Source: Caenorhabditis remanei
Lineage: Eukaryota > Nematoda > Chromadorea > Rhabditida > Rhabditidae
DNA: 64,000 bases
Assembly: GCF_010183535.1 (NCBI RefSeq)
Contig: NC_071330.1
Coordinates: 14,055,717 to 14,119,716 of the forward strand
Direction of reading: 5' to 3'
Part shown: positions 43,301-54,900 of the stretch, in pieces
Position numbering within the stretch: the first letter of the stretch is position 1
Layout: each line of letters begins with the position of its first letter
Made by a program: the position numbers and the translations under genes
The notes under the pieces: generated by a model
The model's input: the letters and a program-made list of their open reading frames with translations, nothing else
What the model was told of the DNA's origin: nothing
Database searches by the model: none

Positions 43301-46300
43301 TCGTGATGGGACCCAACTTGAAGCGAATCGGGGCATGATTATACTTTTTTGAAAGCGGAGAAAGAGCTGATTGAGGATGTGTGAATGGTTTTCAGAAAAA
43401 AATTAAATTTTTCGAAAAAATCTGAAAAAAGAAAAAAATTTTTTTGACTTGACATTTAAAATCTGAAATTTTAAGCAGTAACTAATACCACGGTCAGATT
43501 CAGCACATTGAGACGCTTCAGAAAAATGTGAAATAGTAAAAAATCGAAAAAATTTTTAAATATTCCGGTCCCACCGCGAAAACTACAGTAACCCTTTGGA
43601 TACACTCCTGATTGTATTTTTAGTGTTAGTCCGAATGATTCACTATATTTTGAACAAAAGATCATCGAAAAATCTCAAAAACTGAGAAAGTTACAGATTT
43701 TCAAAACTTTGCGAAAATCCCAAAATCACTAAAACTACCGTAACCCGGTTAGTTTCGTGTCGAGACCCTTGAAACTTAGTTTTTCGAATTCAGTGAGTCA
43801 AGACGCTTCGAATGAGTATAATCATGCCCAGGTTTGGAGAAAGTTGGGTCTCGACGCGAAAGATCAAAAATCCGGGGAGGGGTACTGTAGTTTTCGTGGT
43901 GGGACCCAACTTTCACCGAATATGGGCATGATTATACTTTTCTGGAGCGTCTTGGCGAGCTGAATACGATAATGACAAGAAAAATTGGTTCCCACCACGA
44001 AATTTGAATTTTGGATCCAAAATCCAAAAGAAAAATTTCAAAAAAAATTTTTTTGAAATATAGTCATGATTATACTTTTCTGAACCGTCTCAACGAGCTG
44101 TATTCGATTTTTTGGTTGTTTTTGGCTGAAAATCCCGTTTTGAAATTTTTTAAAACATATTTCTACTTCCAGTGACTCCCTAGAACCACTGGAGTACTGT
44201 CGTGTCACCGTAACCGGTGAATTCCTGCACAATCGTGAATTCATCATCAGTCCACGCGGGCGTTTCGATCCGGCGAAAAAACAGAGTGCGGCGGCGGGTT
44301 CGATGCTCTCAGAGAACGAGATGAGCAGTCACGGTGGACATTTGATTACACCGTTCCGGTTGAAGGGTAGTGGGTGAGTACTGTAGTAGGTCAAAATGAG
44401 CAATTAGTGAAAAATTTGGATTCAGGAGACTGAGAGCTTTGAAATGAGTATAATAATGCCTAGGTTTGGAGAATTTCAGATTTTTGAAAAAAAATCAATT
44501 TTCAGCTTTTTTTGATTTTTTCCAGCCAGAATTTGATTTTCAGAAATTTTCAACTTTATAGTTGAATTCAGCGCGTCGAGACGCTTCGAATGAGTATAAT
44601 CATGACTAGAATCTGAAAATTTGAGAAATTGAGACATTTTTGGGTCCCACCACGAAAAGTACAGTAACCCTGTTGAGGTCCTGGTCGGAACAATTTTTAG
44701 AGTTAGTTCAGACTATAACCTGTTAAGTGTCATAAAAATCAGTCGAAAATATGAAAAACTGAGAAAGTTACAGATTTTCGAAACTTTTCGAAAATCAAAA
44801 AATGACTTTTTCCGCGATTTTTAAGCCAGAATTTCGATTTTCAGGCATTTTCAGTTTTATAATCAAATTGAGCGCGTCGAGACGCTTCGAATGAGTATAA
44901 TCATGACTAGAATCTGAAAATTTGAGAAATTTGAGAAATTTTTGGGTCTCAGCACGAAAACTACAGTAACCATAAGATTTAGGGTCGGGATTCATTTTTC
45001 ACGGATAGTTCAAATGATTCCGATTATTTATAACCAAAAATCATCAAAAACTATTAAAACAGAGAAAGTTATCGATTTTCGAAACTTTTCGAAAATCTGA
45101 TTTTTACAAAAACTACAGTAACCCGATCACTTTTCAGCCGAATTTTAAAAATTTGGTATATTTGGATTCAGCTGGTCAACACGGTTCGAATGAATATAAT
45201 CATGTCAATTTTAAGTGCAAATTGAGTCCCACCACGAAAACTACGGTATGCGCCTTTAAATTTGGACGATTTTTGACGAAGGACTCGATTCCGAGCGATT
45301 ATAGCCATGATTATACTCATCTGAAGCGTCTCAACGAGCTGAATCCAAATATATCAAAATTTTTAAATTCTGTTAAAAACTGATCGGGTTACGGTAGTTT
45401 TTGTGAAATTCAGATTTTCGAAAAGTTTCGAAAGTCTGTAACTCTCTCAATTTTCAGTATTTTCCGATGATTTTCGGTTTGAATTAATCAGAATCATTAG
45501 AACTATCCGTGAAAAATGAATCCTGACCCTAAATCTTATAGTTACTGTAGTTTTCGTGGTAGGACCCAAAATTTCTATTTTTCCAAACCTAGGCATGATT
45601 ATACTCATTTAAAGCGTCTCGACGCGCTGAATTTGATTATAAAACTGAAAATTTCTGAAAATCGAATTCTGATTGAAAAATCGCTGAAAAATTCATTTTT
45701 TGATTTTCGAAAAGTTTCGAAAATCGATAACTTTCTCAGTTTTTCATATTTTGGACTGATTTTTGTGACATTAAACAGGTTATAGCCTGAACCAACTCTA
45801 AAAAATTGTTCCAGCCAGGACTACTACCGGATTACTGTACTTTTCGTGGTGAGACCCAAAAATGTCTAAATTTTCCAAATTTTCAGATTCTAGGCATGAT
45901 TATACTCATTCGAAGCGTCTCGATGCGCTGAATTTGATTATGAAGTTGGAAATTTCTGAAAATCCAATTCTGGCTGAAAAAAAATCAGAAATCGCTGGAA
46001 ATTCTGAAAATTTTCAAACCTAGGCATGATTATACTCATTTTTAAGCTCTCGTTCGTCTGAATCCAAATTTTTCACTCTTTTTTCAATTCGAACAACTTT
46101 TCGCTCAGTTTTACCTCAAAATTATTCCATTCCAGAAAAGTGATTCTAATCAATCGTGGCTGGCTTCCCTCGTTCTACTTCGATCCGTCAACCCATCAAA
46201 AAACGAATCCAATCGGAGTGGTGACATTCGATGGAATCGTCCGAAAAACCGAAAAACGACCACAATTCGTCGGACAGAATATTCCGGAACAAGGCGTCTG

Positions 46301-48623
46301 GTATTATAGAGATTTGGAACAAATGGCGAAGCATCATGACACTGAACCCGTTTGGTTGGATGCGGCTTATGGTATGACAAAACTAGTATCACCATCGTTT
46401 TCAGCTCGTCGAGAGCTTTCAGAAAAGTATAATCATGCCCCGATTCGGTGAAAGTTGGGTCCCACCACGAAAACTACGGTATGCGCCTTTAAATTTGGAG
46501 GGATACTGTAGTTTTCGTGGTGGGACCCAACTTTCACCGAATGTGGGCATGATTATACTTATTCGAACCGTCTTGACACGCTGAAATCAAAAATATCAAA
46601 AAATTTGAATTTGGAGCAAAAATGACCGAGTTACGGTAATTTTAGTGATTTTCAGATTTTCGAAAAGTTTCGAAAATCTGTAACTTTTTTATTTTTTGGA
46701 ATAATTTTAGTCTCAATAGATAGGGAATGGTCTGAACTAACTGTAAAAATCATTTCCAGACAGAGCCCCGCCAGGTTACTGTACTTTTCGTGGTGAGACC
46801 CAAAAATGTCTCAAATTTTCCGAATTTTTAGATTCTAGTCATGATTATACTCATTCGAAGCGTCTTGACTCACTAAATCCGAATATACTGAAATTTTGAA
46901 ATTCGGCTGAAAACTGATCGGGTTACGGTAGTTTTTGTGATTTTCAGATTTTCGAAAAGTTTCGAAAATCTGTAACTTTCTTAGTTTTAAGTATTTTGAA
47001 TTAATTTTTATTACATTAGATAGGTAATAGTCTGAACTAACTCTAAAAACTGGTTTCAGCCAGGACCCCACCGGGTTACTGTACTTTTCGTGGCGGGACC
47101 CAAAAAATGTCTCAAATTTTGGATGCCTCAAAATTTTCAGATTCTAGTCATGATTATACTCATTCGAAGCGTCTCAGCTCACTGAATTCAAATAAATCAC
47201 TCAAAATTGCTGAAAATCCGATTCTAAGCCAAAAAAAGCTCATTAACCTCATTTTTTCCAGAAACGACAGTACCGGGCGGTCCAATCGGTGGTCAAACCA
47301 ACATCAATGTCCGAAATGAACACATGAATTATATGACGACGTGGTGCGTCTCTTTTTCAAATGAAAATTCGGAGTTTTTTGAGCCAAAAATGCTGAAAAT
47401 TGGGTTTTTTAAGCTCGAAATTGGAGTCTTGGCTGAAAAGTCTAAATTTTGGGTCAAAAAACCGTTACTTTTGGAGGGTTTTCAAATTCCATTACTTAAA
47501 TTGATTTTTCAGTCTTAAAATGAACTTTCTCACTGAAAAATCATATTTCTCGGCGTTTTTTTTTACTGGAAAACTAGTTTTTAAAGCTGAAAATTAGATT
47601 TTCGACTTTAAAATCAATTTTAGAGTAAAAAAAATTCCCAAAACTGATTTTTTCCATGTATTTGGATCTCAAAATTGATAAATATGAATTTTTCGATCGA
47701 AAAATCGCAATTTTCAGCGTTTTTTGAGATTTTTTACCCCTCCAGATGATTGAAAATAGGCGTTTTAGTCAAGAAACCGATTTCTTATATGAAAACGTCC
47801 GATTTTGCGTCAAAAAAACTCCGAAAAACGCAATTTTCTCACATTTTTCCGTAATTTCCCATTGTTTTTTTTTTTTGGTCGAAATGGATGATTTTTGACC
47901 GGAAAATGCTGAAAATCGTCAGTTTTAACTTTAAAAAACACCAAAAATTCACTTGTCAGTTTGAGAATCACCTTTCTGACTGAAAAAATCGTGTTTTTGT
48001 GACGTTTTTTCATTCAAAAACGAGTTTTTATGGCTGAAAATTAGATTTCGGACGTCAAAATCAAATCACGTTTTTTTTTTAGAGTTTCTGGACCCAAAAT
48101 GAGTAAAAATTGAGTGTTTACACTAGAAGTCCCAATTTCACCTGGAAAAATAAAATTTTGACGCAAAAAGTCTAAAAAACTCGATTTTTCGAACTAGAAT
48201 TCACAATTTTCAGCGTTTTTTGAGGTTTTTTTACCCCTCCAGATGATGAAAATAGGCGTTTTAGTCAAGAAACCGATTTTGCTTTAAAAAAAAACTCCGA
48301 AAAACGCAATTTTCTCACATTTTTTCAATAAAAATTCCGATTTTTACGATTTTGAGTCAAATTTTCTGCATTGTGTAAAAATATCTTTAAAAAATTGGGA
48401 TTTTCAGCTAAAAATCTAATTTTCTTCTGAAAAAATCAATTTTTGACTCAAAAAGTCCAAAAACTCGATTTTTCCTAGTTTTAGAGCCGAAAATTGTACA
48501 TTTCTGTCGTATTTAACGAATAATTCAAAACATAATTAAATTATTAATTAATTAAATAATTATTTTAGGTTCACCCTGACATTGGTCACTCTTCTCATGT
48601 GGATTCATAAATTTCGAAAATAA
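40331..48623 (+). CDS. sft-1: SURF1 homologue, cytochrome c oxidase assembly factor
   Basis: Six exons are 40331-40432, 42806-43083, 44173-44373, 46136-46371, 47262-47343 and 48569-48623, in frame to 317 aa, a normal SURF1 length. SURF1 is an inner-membrane protein needed for early assembly of complex IV. The first exon is Arg/Ser-rich without acidic residues ([14 protein letters not shown]), as expected of a mitochondrial presequence. The N-terminal membrane segment is [17 protein letters not shown]. The SURF1 signatures [17 protein letters not shown] and [10 protein letters not shown] follow. The second membrane segment is [14 protein letters not shown] at the end. The start at 40331 gives the presequence; the upstream ATG (40303) is out of frame. 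Introns 1-5 are large and repeat-filled. The position after SPB1 matches C. elegans H06I04.2. Confidence 0.95.
40799..41075. repeat. Inverted repeat with GCGGCGGGGCGCAGTTGTAA ends
   Basis: The left arm (40799-40890) reads GCCGAGCAAGTTCGTTACAA, CTGCGCCCCGCCGCAAACGA, GAGAGTATCGGCGAGAGACG. The right arm (40985-41075) is its complement. The arms are GC-richer than their surroundings. Confidence 0.7.
41517..42304. mobile_element. 788-bp hAT-type palindrome made of CCCGGGAAA units
   Basis: The ends are CAGTGTGAGTCTCCCGGGAA and CCCGGGAGCCTCACACTG, flanked by an exact 8-base duplication TCCAAAAC (41509-41516 and 42305-42312). The arms are dense with TTTCCCGGGAAATT in both directions. The inner part carries tRNA-like 3' halves: GGGGTTCGATCCCC (about 41757), a second TTCGACCCC (about 41835) and two inverted counterparts (about 42035 and 42108). 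It interrupts one GACGCGTTTT repeat. There is no transposase inside. Confidence 0.82.
43170..47185. repeat. Family A repeats in sft-1 introns 2-4
   Basis: Copies lie at about 43170-43365, 43490-43620, 43785-43960, 43985-44100, 44430-44660, 44870-44980, 45160-45350, 45540-45640, 45840-45940, 46020-46060, 46385-46590, 46770-46870 and 47050-47185. The best copies begin ACTAATATTACCATCG or ACTAGTATCACCATCG before AGCTTTCAGAAAAGTATAAT. None enters an exon. Confidence 0.75.
47344..48568. other. sft-1 intron 5, AT-rich with direct repeats
   Basis: It contains a duplicated block, ACCCCTCCAGATGAT with AATAGGCGTTTTAGTCAAGA (about 47738 and 48232) and ACTCCGAAAAACGCAATTTT. Otherwise there is no feature. 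Confidence 0.55.
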
Positions 48624-48915
48624 ATTTTAATTTTTTTGAAATTTTCTGTATTTTCGGGTTTTTTTTTGTTATTTAGGCTTTAGATATATTATATTTTCAG
48701 ATATTTTTTAGAATTGCAATAAAAAAATTAATAAAAAAATATTGAATTTTTTTTCAATTTTCCGACTGTTTTTATCAGTTTTCATCTTTTTTTTGAAATG
48801 TATTTTTCTCCAATTGTTTTCTTATTTTATTCAATTATTCGCAGATTCAGAATTTTTGATCTACTGGCGCCCCCGTTGAGACTAACCAAATGAGATGAAC
48901 AAAGAGGAGACAGTT
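48624..48915 (+). other. Spacer between sft-1 and the coiled-coil gene
   Basis: It is AT-rich with an AATAAA overlapping the sft-1 stop. ATTATTCGCAG at about 48843 is a possible trans-splice acceptor for the next gene, 70 bases before its ATG. The gap is under 300 bases, so co-transcription with sft-1 is possible. Confidence 0.4.
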
Positions 48916-51900
48916 ATGGCGGCGAAAACTAGGGAAAAGGTAAAAATTGTTCGATTTTTATGCTAAAAACTGGAAAAAATTGAATTCAGCGCGTTTTTTA
49001 GCGTCAAAATGAGTATAATCATGTCCTAGTAGGGTCCCACCACGAAAACTACAGTAATCCGTGCTGAAAATGAGATTTTTAGGCTTAGTATAGAATTTTC
49101 AGCAATTTTTAGTGGTTTAGTTGAATTCAGTGAGTCAAGACGCTTCGAATGAGTATAATCATGACTGGAATCTGAAAATTTTGAGTAACCCGAAAATTTG
49201 AAACATTTGTGGGTCCCGCCACGAAAAGTACAGTAACCCGGCAGGGTCCTGGCTGGAACTAATTTTCAGAGTTAGTTCAGGCTATTACCTATCTAATGTA
49301 ATAAAAATTAATCCAATATACTGAAAAATAAGAAAGTTACAGATTTTCGAAACTTTTCGAAAATCTGAAAATCACTAAAACTACCGTGACCCGGTCATTT
49401 TTGCTCCAAAATCAAAATAGTTGATATTTTTGAGTTCAGCGTGTCAATACGCTTCTAATGAGTATAAACATGCCATAGGTTGGGTTCCACCACGAAAACT
49501 ACAGTATCCTTCCAAATTTAAAGACGCATACCGTAGTTTTCGTTGCGGGACCCAACTTTCACCGAATCGGGGCATGATTATACTTTTCTGAAAGCTCTTG
49601 ACGAGCTGAAAACAATGGTGATATTAGTTTTAGCTAGAAATTTCAGATTTTCTGTTTTCAGCCAGTTTTCAAAATTTTCAAAAATTTTAACAAAATTTTT
49701 TTTTTGAATTTTCTTGCTAAACAACAGAAATCTTGGGGCAAATTAACCACCGTTTAGCGATTAGGCAATTTTAACCGATTTCAGTCAATCAGAATCAATC
49801 TCAATACTCTTATTTCTCATTTTCAGTCTATTTTTATTGGAAATTTGGATTTCTAGGCCACCGATTTTGGGGGCCATCCGTTTCAGCGATTTTCCCGAGA
49901 TTTTTGACTCTGTAAACGTGAAAAATCGCTCAAAACTGAAAATTTGGATTTCTAGGCCATCAGTTTGGTATTCTAGGCCACAGGAGTCATTTCTGAGAAT
50001 TTGAGACCGGTTTTTGCAACATTTTGGGTAGTTTTACATATTTTAAGCGATTTTTTGATGGAAAAACACCTGAAAAATCGGAAATCGGAAATTTGGGTTT
50101 CTAGGCCACCAATTTCAGGATTTTTAGGTCACTGACATTTTTGAGGTTTTTATACAGGAAACCTACGATTAAAATGCATCTAAAAAGTCAGAAATTGGAA
50201 ATTTGGGATTCTAGGCCACCAATATGAGGATGGCGCTTTTTACAACAAAATAAGGCCAAAATCGTCAAAATCGTCGAATTTCGCCTTGAAAACACTCAAA
50301 AAAAAATTTTAAATTTGGATTTCTAGGCCATCCGTGTTTTTTGGCGGTCTTGAGCGAATTCGCATAGATTTTCGACTCTGAAACCGTGAAAAATCGCTCA
50401 AAAATGACCATTTGAGTTTCTAGGCCACCAGTTTAGTATTCTAGGCCACATGTGTCATTTCTCTTCATTTCTGACAGTTTGGGACCGGGTTTCGCGGGTT
50501 TTTGGGTAGTTTTGACATGTTTTTAGTGGGTTTTTCATTTAAAATCACCTGAAAACAAGAAAAACCCGTTAGAAATCGGAAATTTGGGTTTCTAGGCCAC
50601 CGTTTGGGTGTTTCTAGGCCATCCGTGTTTTTAGGCGGTTTTGAGCAATTTCGCAATGATTTCTGACTCTGATAACGTGAAAAATCACTTAAAAATGAGA
50701 ATTTGGATTTCTAGGCCACCAAAAAACCGAAATCTCCGTTTTTTTCCCCGATTTTCCCATGAGTTCCTTCTATACAACTCGAACAAAAAAAAACCATCTG
50801 GTTTATGGGTCCCAGGCGCCAAATTTATAACCATTTCCTCCTTTTCTCTTCCTCTTTCCATAAGGGGGGAATCTCAGCTCCCTTTTATTCCAAAAAAAGA
50901 GAAAAAAACGGAACGAGGCCAATTGTCTCGGGAGAAAGAAGAAGAAATGCTTCTTCTTCTTCTTCAGATTTTTCTCTTTTTTTTTTTGATACTACATAAT
51001 TGTAGTATGTAGGGGGACCCCTCCTCCCGTTTTCACATAAAAAAATAGTGTATTTCCCCTTCTTTTTTCTTAGAGGGAGGTCCTAAGCTCCCCCTCCTGT
51101 TACATTTTTATATATGAAGAGGTCTTTTTTCGTACTCTTTTGACTGAATTTTGTGATTTTGTGGGGTTTTTAACGGATTTTGGACGGTTTTAATGGATTT
51201 TGAGGCATTTTTACGCATTTTGGACGGTTTTAACGGATTTCGGACATTTTTACGCAGCTTCGGACGTTTTTAGGTTAAAAATCCGTTTAAAAATGGCTCA
51301 AAATCAAATTAGGAGCGTTTTTACTGCTGGAAATGCGCAATTTTCAGTCCTAAACCCGCTAAACCCGCAATTTTCGATTAAGAGAGCTCCACGACCTAGT
51401 AAATCTTATTTTCCCAGTGAAAAATGCTCAAAATCCTGTTTTTCACATCTGGAGTCGATTCTCAGTGGTAAAAACGTCCAAAAACCCCAAATTTTTGCTC
51501 GAAAACCCTTAAACAACCGTAAAATCGTCCAAAATGCGTAAAAATGCCTAAAAATGTCCAAAATCCGTTAAAAACCCCACAAAATCAAAAAACTACGAAA
51601 AAAGACCCCTTCATATATGAAAATATTTTTAAAAAAAAACGGTTCTCAATGGTAAAAACGTCCAAAATCTGTTAAAAAGTTTGAAGAATTTCTCTGTCTG
51701 AGCAGCGCCGTTTCTAGGCACCTCAAAAATGTCTGTGGTACTCATAAAATCTTCCAGAAAGAGCCTTTTATGACTGATGTGAGCACACTGACTCTAAATT
51801 GGGGCTCTTTTTCCATCTTGAGACACTAGCTCTATCGTCTATATTCAAGTGCATCCTCCTTTAGTAAAAATGTATTGAAGTACATACTTCAGAATGATTG

Positions 51901-54900
51901 AACACGTATTCGGAAATTCGGATTTTCATCATCATTTGCAGAATATTTATAGTCAGAAATCGGAGAATTTTAAGTTAAAAGTTTTCGATTCTAGCAATCT
52001 CTTCTTCACCCCTTTTTTCCAAACATCCCGCCCCTTCCCCTCATAAAATATTCTGAGTCCCTAACTTAACTTGTCCTTTTTCTTTGCAACTCCCCCCTGA
52101 GAAACCTAGACACTTTTCATTCCCTTCTCCGCCCTCAAGGTTTACCAACAACTATCCTTGACTATTCATGACTTTTGGTCACCTCACCCGCAGGTGGAAT
52201 TCGTAACTCCCATTGTCACCACCTCCGCCAGTGATTAATGACTTCAGCTTGCAATTACTCAACTGACACACCTCCCCGGTGCTCTCAGCCCGCGGCTTTA
52301 CCTACTTCTTACTGATTCTTAAATGATCATTCTGGATTGTGAATCATTATGCCAGCCTTTCCCCGAGGGCACTATTTTTTGACTTCTGGAGCTTTAGTAT
52401 GGTTTCAGAAGGCCAATCCATCACAGCTAACTGGTGTATACTCTGATCAGGCAAATATACCTTTTTAATTCAAAATTGGAACTTTTGAGTTAAAAATCGC
52501 ATTCCCACTAGATTTTTAATTAAAAAACCAATTTTTGAACTAAAAATTCGATTTACCACAACTTTTAACCAAAAAATAATGTTTTTTTTTAACTGAACCC
52601 AAAAATGTGTTCGGATGGAAGGTTGACATCTGGGCGCACATGTGAAAAGGCAGATCGAAAAATCCGGACATTTTTCATTGATTTGTACTGATTTTATTTA
52701 AAAAAAAAGACATTTTTAAAGAGGAAAAAGCAAATCTTTGCTGATTTTTGAGCCAAAAGGGTCCCGAAAAGTGGACATCCGGATGGACAGAGCCACAGAT
52801 TGACGATTTCGAGCATTTTGATTATTTTGAGCCGATTTTTCCTCAAAAATAGCATTTTTGAGTCGACAGATGACATTTACACTCTATTTTTATGCTGAAA
52901 ATGTGATTTTCCACTTTTTTGGCCGATTTTTCATTCAAATTAGGCACTGTCAGACTCGGATACTGAGCTCATGACTCTCTTATTGCTTCCAGCTAACTAA
53001 GACACCTAGGTGTCAAGCTCTTGACCATTAGCCAGTTCTTGTCTGGGTGGTTGATATCTAACCTCTCTCTCAGCTCACCTTTTGGACTTCCGTCAGTCAC
53101 AAAGAGGTAGAAAAAAGAAGAGAGAGAGGTGGTTTCTCTGCATCGGAAATGAGAGAAACCCCCTTTTCCATTTCCTTCTACTCACTTCTTTTACCTACCC
53201 CTTTTACCTTTCTCGATTTAGTGGGATTTATAGATTATGAATACTTGAGTTCGATTATCGAGAGGAAATTGGATTTTCAATCGTTATGTTGACGACGGAT
53301 TATGAGAAATTTAGAGTGATATTGAGCATTTTTTGGGATTTTTTGGATTCAATTCCGCACCTTTCCTATTTCAAGATTCAATCGTCTAATTTAGTCAGAA
53401 TATAGCCATTTTATCCCTGAATTTCTGTCTAAAATGCGCCTTTAAACGTGGAGGGGTACTGTAGTTTTCGTGGTGGGACCCAATTGACACCGAATCAGGT
53501 CATGATTATACTTTTCTGAAAGCTGAGAACACGAGGAAGGTGATGGTGATAGTAGTTTTTGCTGAAAATTTATTTTTTTAGAAAAAAATTTTCAGACAAA
53601 AACTTTTCAGACGTGTTTATTTTTAAGAATTCTATCTCGATTAGACGATTCAAATGAGTATAAACAGACTAAATTTGCTCCAAATTGGGTCTCAACGCGA
53701 AAACTACAGTAACCCGAGTCAAAAAGTTACAGAGTTTCGAAATGTTTCGAAAATCTCAACATTTTCAAAATACCGTAATCCGATCAGTTTTGTGTTAAAA
53801 TCCATGAAACTTATATTTTTGAATTCAGCTTGCTTCTAGCGTTCAGAAAAGTATAATCATGACTATACTCTGAAAATTTTGAATTTCAGGGTTAGAGACG
53901 CAGAGTGTCTGGATTCTCTGCGCTCTAACCTCCGACACTAAAACTACCGTAACTTCGCCAGGAATCTTTGAATTTCACTGAAAATGATATATTTAGATTC
54001 AGCAAAATGAGACGCGTCGAATAAGTATAGTCTTGTGGGGTACTGTAGTTTTCGTGGTGGGACCCAAAACTTTCTAAAACTACCGTAACTCTGTCAAATT
54101 CCTTTTTGGGTCGAAATTCCTATAACTTTGGATTACAGATTATATAGTTCAACTTAGACCCGTTTTTAACATTTTCAGCCGGCTTTTCCACAACAAACTT
54201 CATATTTTCAGCCCTCTACCACCACAACGGCTCCATCTGGAGCATTGGCCACTGATGACGTCATCACAAATAACACAAAGAACAGTAATACCAACTCATC
54301 ATCATTATCTACAAACGATAAGGAGAAGATGTATTTGAATGGAAATATACCGTATTATGGAGGGTATTATGCAAATCGATATGTGAGTTTATTTTTTTTG
54401 AAAAAAAAAGGTACATCCGGAGATATGGACACACCATCACTATGAAAAATTACAATTTTTATCGAATTTTGAGGTATAACTCGAGTTCTTGAAACTTTCA
54501 GCTGTTTTCATATAGAAATTCGAATTCCCGATTGAATTCCCGAAATTTTGATACCCATATTGATAGGTTTTGAAAAAAAAAGTGTGCAGTGGTGGCCGAG
54601 TGGTTAAGGTAGACACTCGGAATCTGAGTACCGGGGTTCGAGTCCGCATAGGGGAAAACTTTTTTGTTTTTTCAATTTTTACTATTGAGTGTAAATTTAA
54701 GGTCCTGGTAGTAAAAATTTTCAGATAGCGGCCAAAAAAATTTCAATTTTTTTTTTTTGATAATTTTTTTCAACTATCAAGTTTTTTTTTTTCAGAATTT
54801 TGAACCCTTCACCGTTTTTCAAGTCAATATCTGGGATCTACGTAAAATTTCCAAAATTTTGATACCCATATTGATAGGTTTTGAAAAAAAAAGTGTGCAG

